Part shown: piece by piece, positions 22,435-30,827 of the stretch
Numbering within the stretch: position 1 is the stretch's first letter
Layout of the letters: every line of letters begins with the position of its first letter
Assembly (NCBI GenBank): GCA_903914415.1
Contig: CAIWOY010000150.1
Location: 1-34,100 of the forward strand
DNA from: an uncultured Phycisphaerales bacterium
GTDB lineage: Bacteria; Planctomycetota; Phycisphaerae; UBA1845; Fen-1342
Length of the DNA: 34,100 nt
Reading direction: 5' to 3'
Notes under the pieces: model-generated
Databases searched by the model: none
What the model saw: the letters and a program-made list of their open reading frames with translations, nothing else
Told to the model about the DNA's origin: nothing
Program-made: the position numbers and the translations under genes

Positions 22435-23286
22435 ATGAAGAAAACATTAGGACTTATCGCGATTCTCATGCTTGTCGCGTCGGCAAGTGCTGGGATCGAC
22501 ATCTACCTGACCAGGGCATCGCAAGACAACGTGATGACCGAAGAAACCAGGTACTCAACCGACGAGGGGGACTACTCGTACGCCTCCAACGGCGGCTCGT
22601 ACGGCTACACAGAGGCGACGTCGCCCAACCTGACGCACTGCCCGTTCGTCCAGGCTCCCGGCACGATCGACACGTACTACATCTGGGCGCAAATCACGCT
22701 CGAGCCGACCGCCGCCCCGAAGGTCGCGAAAGTCGCCATGTACGGGTTGGATCTGCGTGGCTCGACGATCACCAACGGCTCGCTCAGCGGCACCACTGAC
22801 CCCGACCCCAATCGCAATGACACCGGCGGCCTCTTCTACCGCCAAGTGGGCGCCGCGAAGCGCTGGGAGGGCGTTGGCCCGCTGCTCTTCACCCGTGACT
22901 TCTGTGCCTCGACCGGTATGGGCGTTACCGCCCAGGACTTCGGTAACTTCTCGGAACTCGGGTGGAAAGAAAGCGTCACCTCGTTCCACTTCTTGCTGGG
23001 CGTCTTCGACCTCACCGCGGGCACTTCGGCCGGCAGTCTCCAGATGGACACCGGCGTGCTGTACATGGCGGTCAGGGAGTATCACCGGTCCGGCCAGTCG
23101 TCCTACGTGATGGACAGGAACTATGCCACGGACCCGAATTCCGCCGTCTCCTTCTATCCGAAGGCGTCGATCAACGGCACGCACATCACTGAGTCGACCG
23201 GCCCTGTGACGGTGATTAGTTGGACCCCGGAGCCTGCCAGCATGTTGCTGCTGGGCCTTGCCGGTCTGCTGATTCGTCGTCGCTAG
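22435..23286 (+). CDS. PEP-CTERM sorting-domain exported protein
   Basis: 283 aa from ATG 22435; a GGGAG lies about ten bases upstream, and ATGs at 22417 and 22420 are less likely because they add residues before a clean signal peptide. Residues 1-19 (MKKTLGLIAILMLVASASA) are a type I signal peptide cut before GID. The body (about 20-255) is rich in Ser, Thr, Gly, Tyr and Asp, with GLDLRGSTITNG and WKESVTSFHFLLGVFDL segments, and is not a domain I know. The C-terminus WTPEPASMLLLGLAGLLIRRR is a full PEP-CTERM signal: PEP, a hydrophobic helix, then three arginines. This tag is processed by an exosortase, and the protein is usually delivered to the surface or extracellular matrix. Own promoter and terminator suggest a single-gene transcript. 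No exosortase is in the window. Confidence 0.93.
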   Translation: MKKTLGLIAILMLVASASAGIDIYLTRASQDNVMTEETRYSTDEGDYSYASNGGSYGYTEATSPNLTHCPFVQAPGTIDTYYIWAQITLEPTAAPKVAKVAMYGLDLRGSTITNGSLSGTTDPDPNRNDTGGLFYRQVGAAKRWEGVGPLLFTRDFCASTGMGVTAQDFGNFSELGWKESVTSFHFLLGVFDLTAGTSAGSLQMDTGVLYMAVREYHRSGQSSYVMDRNYATDPNSAVSFYPKASINGTHITESTGPVTVISWTPEPASMLLLGLAGLLIRRR

Positions 23287-23320
23287 CCGATGACCTAAGC
23301 AGAGAAATCTGAAGCAAACG

Positions 23321-23353
23321 AGGAGCCGGACATTCGTCCGGCTCCTTTCTTTT
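23321..23353 (+). terminator. Intrinsic terminator of the PEP-CTERM gene
   Basis: AGGAGCCGGAC-ATTC-GTCCGGCTCCT (23321-23346) is a perfect 11-bp stem with a 4-nt loop, followed at once by TTCTTTT. It begins 34 bp after the stop codon. It is the clearest rho-independent terminator in the window. Confidence 0.9.
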
Positions 23354-23383
23354 CGGAGCGTTTTCAATGATGGTGCGTTGGCC

Positions 23384-23435
23384 GAGGGGGCGAGCCGCCC
23401 GGCGGGCCGCGGCTCGCCAGGAGCCTCGCCCTCCC
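23384..23435. repeat. Nested intergenic palindrome (GGAGGGCGA family)
   Basis: GAGGGGGCGAG (23384-23394) is complementary, with one mismatch, to CTCGCCCTCCC (23425-23435). Within it GCGAGCCGC (23390-23398) and GCGGCTCGC (23409-23417) form a perfect 9-bp hairpin. It lies between the PEP-CTERM terminator and the ribF stop codon, and shares the GGGAGGGCGA core with 9179-9240. Confidence 0.6.
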
Positions 23436-23478
23436 AGGCGACCCCGGGCCTTTTCTGAATCCGCTCCAGCCCCGTCCG

Positions 23479-24450
23479 TCACAGCGCGATCGGGACGCCG
23501 CGGCGCAGCGCGTCAACCTCCGGCTCGAATGCGCGCGTGGCCGCCACGTCCGCGCTGATTTGCCTGGTCAGCTCCCGCGGACCGGCGAACTTCGCCTGCG
23601 GCCGCAGGCGCGCGAGGAAGTGCAGGCCAACCCGCCGGCCGCGCAAATCGCCCCCGTAGTCCAACAGGTGGACCTCGACGCGCGTTCGCGGCTCGGAGAA
23701 GGTCGGTTGCGGCCCGATGTTGACGGCCGCCAGGCGCAGCTCGTCGCCCTCGAGTTGTCCCACCGCGGCGTAGACCGCGTCCTGCGGCAACAGGTGCGCG
23801 ATCCGCTCGAGGTTCGCGGTCGGGAAACCGAGGGTTGTTCCACGCCCTGCGCCGTGCCCGGTGGTCCCCACGATCCGGTATGGCCGCCCGAGCAGCGCGT
23901 TGGCTTCCTCGACCCGGCCGTCGCGTAACGCCTGCCGGATCGAAGAGCTGCCGACGGTCGGCCGCGTGGGCAAGCCCTCGCAATGCACGGCGGGCACCCG
24001 GTGCACCTCATAGCCCCACCGGGCCGCGTTCCGCGCCAGCGTTTCCACCGACCCGCCGCGCCCGCGCCCAAAGTTGAAGTCCGGTCCCTCCACGAAGGCC
24101 CGCGGCCGGCAGTGCGCTACGAGGCTGGCGAGAAAGTCCTCCGCCTCGGTCGCCAGCAGCGCCGCGTTACTGCGCAGGACGACGCAGCGCTCGGCTCCGC
24201 AGCGCTCCAGCAGGGCCAGCTTCTCCGCGAGCGTGGTCAGATTCGCCGGGGCGCGCTCCGGGGCGAGCACGGCCAGCGGGTGCGGCTCGAAGGCCATCGC
24301 CACGACGGGGGCCGCGAGCCGCACGGCCACCTGCCGCGCGGTTTCGAGAATCCGCGCATGGCCGAGGTGCACGCCGTCGAAGTTGCCGATCGTCAGCACG
24401 ATTCCCGCGGCGGGGGCGACGAAAGACTCGAGCCCGTGCACGACTTCCAT
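23479..24450 (-). CDS. ribF: Bifunctional riboflavin kinase/FAD synthetase
   Basis: 323 aa from ATG 24450, normal for the bifunctional enzyme, which phosphorylates riboflavin to FMN and adenylates FMN to FAD in the cytoplasm. The N-terminal nucleotidyltransferase module (1-185) shows GNFDGVHLGH (22-31), EPHP (55-58) and SSSIRQALRDG (168-178). The C-terminal kinase module (190-323) shows HGAGRGTTLGFPTAN (199-213), NIGPQPTF and VEVHLLDY with catalytic Glu259. It lies 36 bp after a glycosyltransferase gene on the same strand and is probably expressed as the third gene of that unit. The two functions look unrelated. Confidence 0.95.
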   Translation of the reverse strand: MEVVHGLESFVAPAAGIVLTIGNFDGVHLGHARILETARQVAVRLAAPVVAMAFEPHPLAVLAPERAPANLTTLAEKLALLERCGAERCVVLRSNAALLATEAEDFLASLVAHCRPRAFVEGPDFNFGRGRGGSVETLARNAARWGYEVHRVPAVHCEGLPTRPTVGSSSIRQALRDGRVEEANALLGRPYRIVGTTGHGAGRGTTLGFPTANLERIAHLLPQDAVYAAVGQLEGDELRLAAVNIGPQPTFSEPRTRVEVHLLDYGGDLRGRRVGLHFLARLRPQAKFAGPRELTRQISADVAATRAFEPEVDALRRGVPIAL

Positions 24451-24486
24451 ACACCGAGGATAGTCCGCGCGCGGAGTCGTGTCGAC

Positions 24487-25959
24487 CTAGGCAGGGAGCG
24501 GCGCGCGGAGCGGCGCCGTAGCGGACGCAGCGTCGCGGGGCCGGAGCGTAATGCAAGCCGCGACGGTGGCCGTAGCGCCGACGAGCGCGAGAACGGTGAA
24601 CGTCCATTCGTAGGGACTGGTGAGCGCGCGCTGCTCAAGGTAGTCGAGGCGGGCCTCGTGCAGCCACACCTGCAGGGGCGGACGGCCCCGGCCACGCGGG
24701 GTATCCCGATCGACCGCCCAGCGGTGCCCCGCTTGGTATTCGATATCCGGCCACGTCCCCGGCTCGATCGTCTTCCAGGACGGCCAGGTCACCTGCGCCA
24801 CGGCCACGACGCTCAACAGGATGAATCCCGCCCAGAACCGGGGCGCCAGGACAGCCGCCACACCGAGGAATGGCAGCACGAGCAGGAGATAGCGCTCGTG
24901 CACCTCGGTCGGCAGCATCACGAACAGCAGCAAACTGAGCGCGCTCCAGAGAACGAGCCCGCGGCGGTCATGCCGCCAGCGCCAGACCGCCAGCACGAAG
25001 CCCGCCGCCAGCCCGACCAGCAGGAAGATCTTGCCCCAGAGGCTCTTCGTGAACGGTCCCCAATGCGCGAAGGCGTCCAGCGAATCGGTGTGCAGCAAGT
25101 CGATGTACCAGATGTTGAACGCGTTGAGCGTGATCTGATCGGCGTACTGGCCCCCGATGTTCTGCATGTAGCTGAGCCGGAACCAGGCCCAAGCACTATG
25201 GAGGATGAACGGCGAGACGCTGAGCAGCAGCGTGCCTGCCGCGAGCAGCATGGCGAGCAGCACGCGTCCACGCGCACGCACGGTGAGCAGGGCGTACGCC
25301 CACAGCGGGATGAAGAGAACCGCGTGGGGCTTGAGGCCGAAGGCCAGTCCCCATAGGACGCCGGCCCACAGCCAGCGGCCGCGCAGCATCGCGTATACCA
25401 TCCAGACGACGCTGGCCAGCAGCACGGTGTCCATCTGCGCCCAGACGACCGAGTCCCACCAGAACGGCGGGAAGAACAGCGTCACTAAATAGGTGGCGCG
25501 CGCCGGCCAGCCCGGCCGGAAGAGCCCCACCAGCGCGGCGCAGCCCGCAGCCACGACGAAGTCGCACAAGATGCTCCAACTCGAGAAGCAGGCGTGCGCC
25601 GTAATCGTGTTGATCAGACGGTCGCTGCTGACCGCCTTGAACACGAGCCCCGAGGCATAGAGCAGATAGGCCGACAGCGGGGGGTAGTTGCAGACGCGGT
25701 CGAAGGTGCGCTGCTCGACGTGCCACTGGCCTCGGTACCAGAGCTGCCAGTCGTGTCGCGGCGGCGGCTGCTCATAAAGGGTCAGCACGCCCTTGTCGAC
25801 AGCCTGTATACCCCACCGTACGAAGTCGTCGTGGTCGCCCGGCAACCCGAACGTCAGGCTCACCGGCAGCAGCGCGATGCGGAAGACCAGCGCGGCTGCG
25901 GTGACTACGAGCGCGAGCACCAACCAGCGGCTGCGATCCTGTCTGTCCGCTGGCGACAC
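24487..25959 (-). CDS. GT-C family membrane glycosyltransferase, copy 1 of a tandem pair
   Basis: 490 aa from GTG 25959, chosen because GGAGCGTGGT precedes it exactly as in the tandem copy; a longer frame extends to 26205 but reads as non-coding. About ten membrane helices, with the acidic motif PGDHDDFVRWG (40-50) in the first extracytoplasmic loop, the site where GT-C enzymes place their catalytic Asp. NYPPLSAYLL, WDSVVWAQMDT and GLKPHAVLFIPL follow, typical of Gpi18/ALG6/8-like mannosyltransferases that use polyprenyl-phosphate sugars. The donor and acceptor are not known. It is followed by ribF 36 bp downstream, and copy 2 lies upstream. The C-terminal soluble part (about 400-460) carries WPDIEY and WLHEARLDYLEQRA, also kept in copy 2. 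Confidence 0.82.
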   Translation of the reverse strand: MSPADRQDRSRWLVLALVVTAAALVFRIALLPVSLTFGLPGDHDDFVRWGIQAVDKGVLTLYEQPPPRHDWQLWYRGQWHVEQRTFDRVCNYPPLSAYLLYASGLVFKAVSSDRLINTITAHACFSSWSILCDFVVAAGCAALVGLFRPGWPARATYLVTLFFPPFWWDSVVWAQMDTVLLASVVWMVYAMLRGRWLWAGVLWGLAFGLKPHAVLFIPLWAYALLTVRARGRVLLAMLLAAGTLLLSVSPFILHSAWAWFRLSYMQNIGGQYADQITLNAFNIWYIDLLHTDSLDAFAHWGPFTKSLWGKIFLLVGLAAGFVLAVWRWRHDRRGLVLWSALSLLLFVMLPTEVHERYLLLVLPFLGVAAVLAPRFWAGFILLSVVAVAQVTWPSWKTIEPGTWPDIEYQAGHRWAVDRDTPRGRGRPPLQVWLHEARLDYLEQRALTSPYEWTFTVLALVGATATVAACITLRPRDAASATAPLRAPLPA

Positions 25960-25988
25960 ACCACGCTCCGGCGCCCGCCCCGCGCGAA

Positions 25989-26017
25989 ATAGTAGAACCC
26001 TTCGCGGCGCACCGCAA
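25989..26017 (-). promoter_or_regulatory. Possible promoter of GT-C copy 1
   Basis: On the minus strand TTGCGG (26012-26017), 17 bp, TACTAT (25989-25994) lies about 30 bp before the GTG. The same arrangement recurs before copy 2 with an 18-bp spacer. That it survived the duplication is the main support. Confidence 0.35.
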
Positions 26018-26113
26018 GCGGGGCTTCGTAGCGGTAGCCTCGCCCCCCTGCGGGCGACGTAGTGGGCGAACCGCGCTGCCTTCGGGATCAGGCGTTGGCC
26101 ACCGGGGTCAACG

Positions 26114-27586
26114 CTACGCGGGCGACAGGTCGGGCGGCACCGCCACAGAGGCAGGCCGCCGGGGCAGAGGTATAACGCAGCCCGCGACGGTGGCCGCCGT
26201 CCCAACCAAGGCTAACACGGTGAAGGTCCACTCGAATGGACTTGTCCGCGCGCGGTCCTGAAGATAGTCGAGGCGGGCTTGATGCACCCACAGTTGGAAA
26301 GGTGGGCGCCGCTGTCCCGCAGGCGTCTTCCTCTCGACGGCCCATATGTACGTCATCTCCTTTTCGATGTCCGGCCAGCTGCCGGCGGGGACCGGTTTCC
26401 ACGCCGGCCAGGTTACCTGCGCAAAAGCCACGATGCTCAACAGCACGAACCCGGCCATCAGGCGAGACGGCAGCAGGACGGCCCCGACGCCGAGAAATGG
26501 CAGCACTAGCAGCAGATAGCGCTCGTGCACGGCAGTCGGCAGCATCATGAACAAAAGCAGGCTGAGCGCCGCCCACAAGATCAGCCCGCGGCGGTCATGC
26601 CGCCAGCGCCAGACCGCCAATCCGAAGCCGCCCACCAGGCCGGTGAGCAGGAAGATCTTGCTCCACAGGCTCTTCGTCAGAGGTCCCCAACGCGCGGACG
26701 CACTCAGCGAGTCGGTCCTAAGCACGTCGACGTACCAGACGTTGAATGCGCTCATGGTGGTCTCGTCGCCATACTCCGGGCTGAGGTTGTGCACGTAGCT
26801 GTAGCGTAGCCAGGCCCACCCACTGTGCATCAGGAAGGGCAGGGCCACGACGAGCAGCGTCAGGCCAGCAAGCAGTCCGCCGAGAACCACGCGTCTACGC
26901 GGTCGCGCGGTAACGAGCGCGTAGCCCCACAGCGGGATAAGAAGAACCGCCTGCGGCTTGATGGCGAAGGCCAGCCCCCACAAGACGCCGGCCACCAACC
27001 AGCGACCGCGCAGCATGGCGTACACCATCCAAACGACGGTCGCCATCAGGACGGTATCCATCTGTGCCCACACGACAGAGTCCCACCAGAACGGCGGGAA
27101 AAAAAGCGCCACCAGATATGTGAGCCGCGCTGGCCACCCCGGCCGGAAGAGCCCCACCAGCGCGGCGCAGCCCGCCGCCACGATGAAATCGCAGAGAATG
27201 CTCCAACTCGAGAAGCACGCATGAGAAGTGACGGTGTTAATCAAGCGGTCGCTGCTGAGCGCCTCGAACACCAACCCAGAGACATAGAGCAGATAGCCCG
27301 ACAGCGGCGGGTAATTGCACACTTGCTCGAAGGCGTGCTGCTCGACGTGCCACGCACCGCGGTGCCAGACGCGCCAGTCGTGTCGGGGCGGCGGCCGATC
27401 GTAGAGCGTAACCAGCCCCTGATCGACCGCCTGCATGCCCCAGCGCACGAACTCGTCGTGGTCGCCCGGCGTCCCGAACGTCAGGCTGCCTGGCAGCAGA
27501 ATGATATGCCAGGCCAGTGCGGCCGCGCTGACGCCGAGCGCGAGAACCAACCAGCGGCCGCGATCCTGTCGGTTCGGTTGCAACAC
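26114..27586 (-). CDS. GT-C family membrane glycosyltransferase, copy 2 of a tandem pair
   Basis: 490 aa from GTG 27586, preceded by GGAGCGTGGC; length and start context equal those of copy 1. The two proteins align almost without gaps. The stretches DRLINT, HACFSSWSILCDF, VAAGCAALVGLFRPGWPAR, FFPPFWWDSVVWAQMDTV and WRWRHDRRGL are nearly or fully identical, while the loop after residue 290 (HNLSPEYGDETTMSAFNVWYVDV) and the C-terminus differ. The first-loop motif is PGDHDEFVRWG, with Glu in place of the second adjacent Asp. Presumed lipid-linked-sugar-dependent transferase of the envelope. The divergence in the loop suggests changed acceptor or donor choice, which is inference. Confidence 0.82.
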   Translation of the reverse strand: MLQPNRQDRGRWLVLALGVSAAALAWHIILLPGSLTFGTPGDHDEFVRWGMQAVDQGLVTLYDRPPPRHDWRVWHRGAWHVEQHAFEQVCNYPPLSGYLLYVSGLVFEALSSDRLINTVTSHACFSSWSILCDFIVAAGCAALVGLFRPGWPARLTYLVALFFPPFWWDSVVWAQMDTVLMATVVWMVYAMLRGRWLVAGVLWGLAFAIKPQAVLLIPLWGYALVTARPRRRVVLGGLLAGLTLLVVALPFLMHSGWAWLRYSYVHNLSPEYGDETTMSAFNVWYVDVLRTDSLSASARWGPLTKSLWSKIFLLTGLVGGFGLAVWRWRHDRRGLILWAALSLLLFMMLPTAVHERYLLLVLPFLGVGAVLLPSRLMAGFVLLSIVAFAQVTWPAWKPVPAGSWPDIEKEMTYIWAVERKTPAGQRRPPFQLWVHQARLDYLQDRARTSPFEWTFTVLALVGTAATVAGCVIPLPRRPASVAVPPDLSPA

Positions 27587-27615
27587 GCCACGCTCCGCAA
27601 TCCGCGCCGCCCGAG

Positions 27616-27645
27616 ATATTAGACGTGCCCGCGGCGCCCCCGCAA
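27616..27645 (-). promoter_or_regulatory. Possible promoter of GT-C copy 2
   Basis: On the minus strand TTGCGG (27640-27645), 18 bp, TAATAT (27616-27621). The surrounding bases (GCTTGCGG...GCGCCGCG) match those upstream of copy 1, so the duplication included the control region. Confidence 0.35.
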
Positions 27646-27732
27646 GCCCGCGACGCGCCGGGCGTCTGTTCCGGACATCGAGCGCTGCCCCGCCCGGCCG
27701 AGGTCGTCGGCCCCCGGAACGGGACGCCGTTC

Positions 27733-27760
27733 TTGCTGGTCCGGGGGAGCACGCTATGAT
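27733..27760 (+). promoter_or_regulatory. Possible promoter of the TMTC-like gene
   Basis: TTGCTG (27733-27738), 16 bp, TATGAT (27755-27760); the -10 has one mismatch. The predicted leader to the GTG at 27836 is about 70 nt. Divergent from GT-C copy 2. Confidence 0.35.
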
Positions 27761-27835
27761 CCGGACATGCTTCGGACCGTCCGGGCTCCGGTCGGTTTTC
27801 CGGGTTGGCTCGCGACGGAGGTGGAGCCGCCGACT

Positions 27836-29485
27836 GTGCTGAACACAATGACGACCAGCTCGCCGCGGAAGCGGCTCGCCGCCGGCGCGGGCCTGCTAGT
27901 CGTAACCCTCGTGGCGTACCTGCCGGCCTTTCGGGGCGGGTTCGTCTTTGACGACGAAGACTACATCGTCAACAACTGGGCCCTGCGCAGCCTCGACGGC
28001 CTGCGCGTGCTCTGGTTGGACCACAGCGCGACCGCGCAATACTACCCCCTCACGTGCACGACCTTCTGGGTGGAGTACCACCTCTGGGGATTGAACCCGG
28101 CCGGCTATCACGTCGTGAATGTAGTGCTGCACGGCGTGAATGCGGTGCTTTTCTGGATGCTGCTGCGACGGTTACAGCTGCCGGGCGCGTGGTTCGCGGC
28201 CGCCCTCTTCGCGCTGCACCCAGTGCACGTGGAATCGGTGGCCTGGGTCACGGAGCGGAAGAACACGCTGTCGGGTCTGTTCTACCTGTTGGCCGCGCTC
28301 GCGTACCTCCGTTTTCGGCCGCTCGCCGGCGCGGCCCCCGACCGACCGGGGAGCCGCTGGGGCTTCTACGTCGCCGCCCTCGCCGCGTACGCCGCAGCGC
28401 TGCTGTCCAAGACGACGACGATCGCGCTGCCGGCGGCGATCCTGCTCGTGATCTGGTGGAAGTGCGGTCGCGTCAAGTGGCGCGACATCGCCGGGGTGGC
28501 ACCATTTTTCGTGTTGGCGTTCGTGTCCGCCTTGGGGACGCTGACGCAGGAATCCGCCGACCTGGCCCGCGCGCCGCATACGGTGCACGCGTACACGCTG
28601 CTGGAACGCGTCCTGGTGGCGGGGCGCGTCCCGTGGTTCTACCTGGGCAAGCTGGTCTGGCCCACGGATCTGGCCTTCATCTACGCGCGCTGGGCGATCG
28701 ACCCCCGCGTGTGGTGGCAATATCTCTACCCCCTCGCCAGCCTGGCGCTGCTTCTCGGCCTCTGGCTCGGCCGGCGCAGGATCGGTCGCGGTCCGCTCGT
28801 CGCCGGCCTCTATTTCGTCGGCACGTTGCTCCCGGTCCTCGGTTTCGCGGATTACGGCCTCATGCGTTACACGTTTGTCGCGGATCACTTTCTGTACCTG
28901 CCGAGCCTGGGCGTCCTCGCGCTGCTGGCGGCGGTGGCGGCGGCGGCCTCCCGGCAGCTCGGTTCCTCAGGCGGGCGCGCCGCGCCCGTGCTGGCCGGGC
29001 TGACGCTGCTCGCCCTGGGGACGGGCACGGCCCGGCAGAACTTGATCTACGCCGACGTCGAGACGCTGTGGCGCGACACGCTCGCGCACGATCCGCAGTC
29101 ACCCGTCGCGCACTACAACCTGGCCCGCCACCTGATCGACACCGACCGCGCGGCGGAGGCGGTCGCCCATCTGGAGGCCGCGCTCCGCGCGCAGCCCGGC
29201 GACGTCGATACGCTCAACAACCTCGGCGTGGCGTACGTGAAAACCGGTCGCATCGACGACGCTCTGCGCACTCTGGAGCAGGCCCTGCGGCTCCGTCCGG
29301 ACGATGACTTCATCCACACTAACCTGGGGGTGTTATACGCGCGGCGGGGCAACATCGAGGCGGCGATCAAGCACTTCACGCGCGCCCTGGAACTCAACCC
29401 CCGCCGCGAAGAGGCCCGCGCCAATCTGAACACCCTGCTCGCCCGGTCGCGGCGCCCGCCGTCGTCGCAGCCGATGACACCGTGA
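27836..29485 (+). CDS. TMTC-like membrane glycosyltransferase with C-terminal TPR repeats
   Basis: 549 aa from GTG 27836, which has GGAG nine bases upstream; an ATG at 27848 is an alternative start. The N-terminal part has about nine membrane helices, with a DDED motif (39-42, GGFVFDDEDYI) in the first loop, then HVVNVVLHGVNAVLFW and HPVHVESVAWVTERKNTLSG, the signature of the TMTC/DUF1736 group. From about 425 there are three to four TPR units (HYNLARHLIDTDRAAEAVAH; LNNLGVAYVKTGRIDDALRT; HTNLGVLYARRGNIEAAIKH). Animal TMTC proteins O-mannosylate cadherins. Bacterial members are mostly uncharacterised, so transfer of a sugar to an exported protein is an inference. Near the GT-C pair but on the opposite strand. 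Confidence 0.85.
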   Translation: MLNTMTTSSPRKRLAAGAGLLVVTLVAYLPAFRGGFVFDDEDYIVNNWALRSLDGLRVLWLDHSATAQYYPLTCTTFWVEYHLWGLNPAGYHVVNVVLHGVNAVLFWMLLRRLQLPGAWFAAALFALHPVHVESVAWVTERKNTLSGLFYLLAALAYLRFRPLAGAAPDRPGSRWGFYVAALAAYAAALLSKTTTIALPAAILLVIWWKCGRVKWRDIAGVAPFFVLAFVSALGTLTQESADLARAPHTVHAYTLLERVLVAGRVPWFYLGKLVWPTDLAFIYARWAIDPRVWWQYLYPLASLALLLGLWLGRRRIGRGPLVAGLYFVGTLLPVLGFADYGLMRYTFVADHFLYLPSLGVLALLAAVAAAASRQLGSSGGRAAPVLAGLTLLALGTGTARQNLIYADVETLWRDTLAHDPQSPVAHYNLARHLIDTDRAAEAVAHLEAALRAQPGDVDTLNNLGVAYVKTGRIDDALRTLEQALRLRPDDDFIHTNLGVLYARRGNIEAAIKHFTRALELNPRREEARANLNTLLARSRRPPSSQPMTP

Positions 29486-29491
29486 GCCGTG

Positions 29492-30790
29492 CTACGGCAA
29501 CGGTGGCGATGGCGTGACATTCTCTGACGCGACGACGTCCTCGTACGTCTCTCGCCGACGGATGAGACGGACCGCGCCGCCGTCGACCAGCACCTCCGCG
29601 GCCCGCGGCCGCGAGTTGTACTGGCTGGCCATCGCCATCCCGTACGCCCCCGCCGTGTGCACCACCAGGAGGTCCCCGGGTCGCAGCGGGGGCAAGCGGC
29701 GGCCCTTGGCCAGGAAATCGCCGCTTTCGCACACGGGGCCAACCACGTCGCACCGCCGCAGCCCGTCGAACGGCTGATTCGGCGACCAGTCCCGCGGGAT
29801 GCGCGGGCCGGCCTCGACCGGCCAGATGAAGTGATAGGCGCTGTACAACGCCGGACGGATCAGCTCGTTCATCGAGGCGTCCACGACCACGAACCGCCGC
29901 CGTCCCGACGTCTTGACATACAGCACGCGCGTCACCAGCACGCCGGCGTTGGCGGCGATCGACCGCCCGGGCTCCAGAATCACCCGCAGCCCGCGGCCTG
30001 CGAGCAGCGGCACGATAACCTGCGCATACGCGTCCGCGGACGGCGCGTCGTCGCCGACGTAGTGCGCCCCGTACCCCCCGCCGATGTCGAGCGTATCCAC
30101 CGTCAGCCCCTCCGCCCGCAGCCGTTCGATGAGCTGCAGCGCCCGGCGGATGCCCAGCGCGTACCGCTCCGGGTCGCTCACCGGGGAGCCGATGTGCAGG
30201 TGCAGCCCGCGCAGCCGTACCAGCGGCGAGGCCCCGAAGCGGCGATACAGGTCGGCCGCCTGGTCGAGGGCGATGCCGAACTTGTTGTGCCGCGTGCCGG
30301 TTGTCGTGTAGGCGTGGGTCTGCGCGTCCACATCCGGGATGATGCGGAGGGCAACGTCCGGCGTGACGGCGCGGCGCTGGGCCGCGCGTGCCAGCAGCTC
30401 CAACTCGCCCGCGGACTCCACATTCAGCAGGCCGACGCGCGCCGCGAGGGCTTCGTCGATCTCGCGCTCGGTCTTGCCGACGCCGGCGAACACGATCCGG
30501 TCCGGGGGTGTGCCGATGCGCAGAACGCGAAACAGCTCCCCGCCGCTGACGATGTCGAAGCCGCTGCCGCACTCCGCCAGCAAGCGCAGGATATCGAGGT
30601 TCGGGCAGCACTTGACGGAGTAGCAGATGAGCGGCTGCAGCGCGCCGAACGCGTGTGCGAGGCGTGCGAAGTGCGTTCGGAACGTCGCGGCCGAGTACAC
30701 GTATAACGGCGTGCCGAAATGCGCCGCCAGGTCGCGCAGCGGCTGCCCCTCGCACCGTAGCTGCCCGTCGTGGTACTCGAACCGGTTCAT
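29492..30790 (-). CDS. lysA: Diaminopimelate decarboxylase
   Basis: 432 aa from ATG 30790; a longer frame upstream is discarded because it overlaps the preceding gene and lacks family sequence. PLP-dependent fold-III decarboxylase that makes L-lysine from meso-diaminopimelate. Lys60 in CYSVKCCPN is the PLP lysine (most homologues have YAxKAN, so the CC is slightly unusual). HNKFG (168-172), HLHIGS (197-202), GGGYG (237-241), EPGR (273-276) and CESGD (354-358, active-site Cys from the partner subunit) are all present. It follows a small membrane-protein gene by 37 bp, so the two are probably one operon. Its 3' end nearly touches the convergent TMTC-like gene (6 bp). Confidence 0.94.
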   Translation of the reverse strand: MNRFEYHDGQLRCEGQPLRDLAAHFGTPLYVYSAATFRTHFARLAHAFGALQPLICYSVKCCPNLDILRLLAECGSGFDIVSGGELFRVLRIGTPPDRIVFAGVGKTEREIDEALAARVGLLNVESAGELELLARAAQRRAVTPDVALRIIPDVDAQTHAYTTTGTRHNKFGIALDQAADLYRRFGASPLVRLRGLHLHIGSPVSDPERYALGIRRALQLIERLRAEGLTVDTLDIGGGYGAHYVGDDAPSADAYAQVIVPLLAGRGLRVILEPGRSIAANAGVLVTRVLYVKTSGRRRFVVVDASMNELIRPALYSAYHFIWPVEAGPRIPRDWSPNQPFDGLRRCDVVGPVCESGDFLAKGRRLPPLRPGDLLVVHTAGAYGMAMASQYNSRPRAAEVLVDGGAVRLIRRRETYEDVVASENVTPSPPLP

Positions 30791-30827
30791 CGCGGGGACC
30801 GCCTCGGGGAGCTGTGGCGCATGCGGG

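Noticed and set aside
22225-22435. Sigma-54 promoter for the PEP-CTERM gene
   Set aside because: TGGC-like strings occur (for example near 22412), but none has a TTGC-type -12 at the right distance, while a sigma-70 type site fits well.
23983-25356. A 457-codon plus-strand frame opposite ribF and GT-C copy 1
   Set aside because: Antisense to two genes with clear motifs, with low-complexity charged composition.
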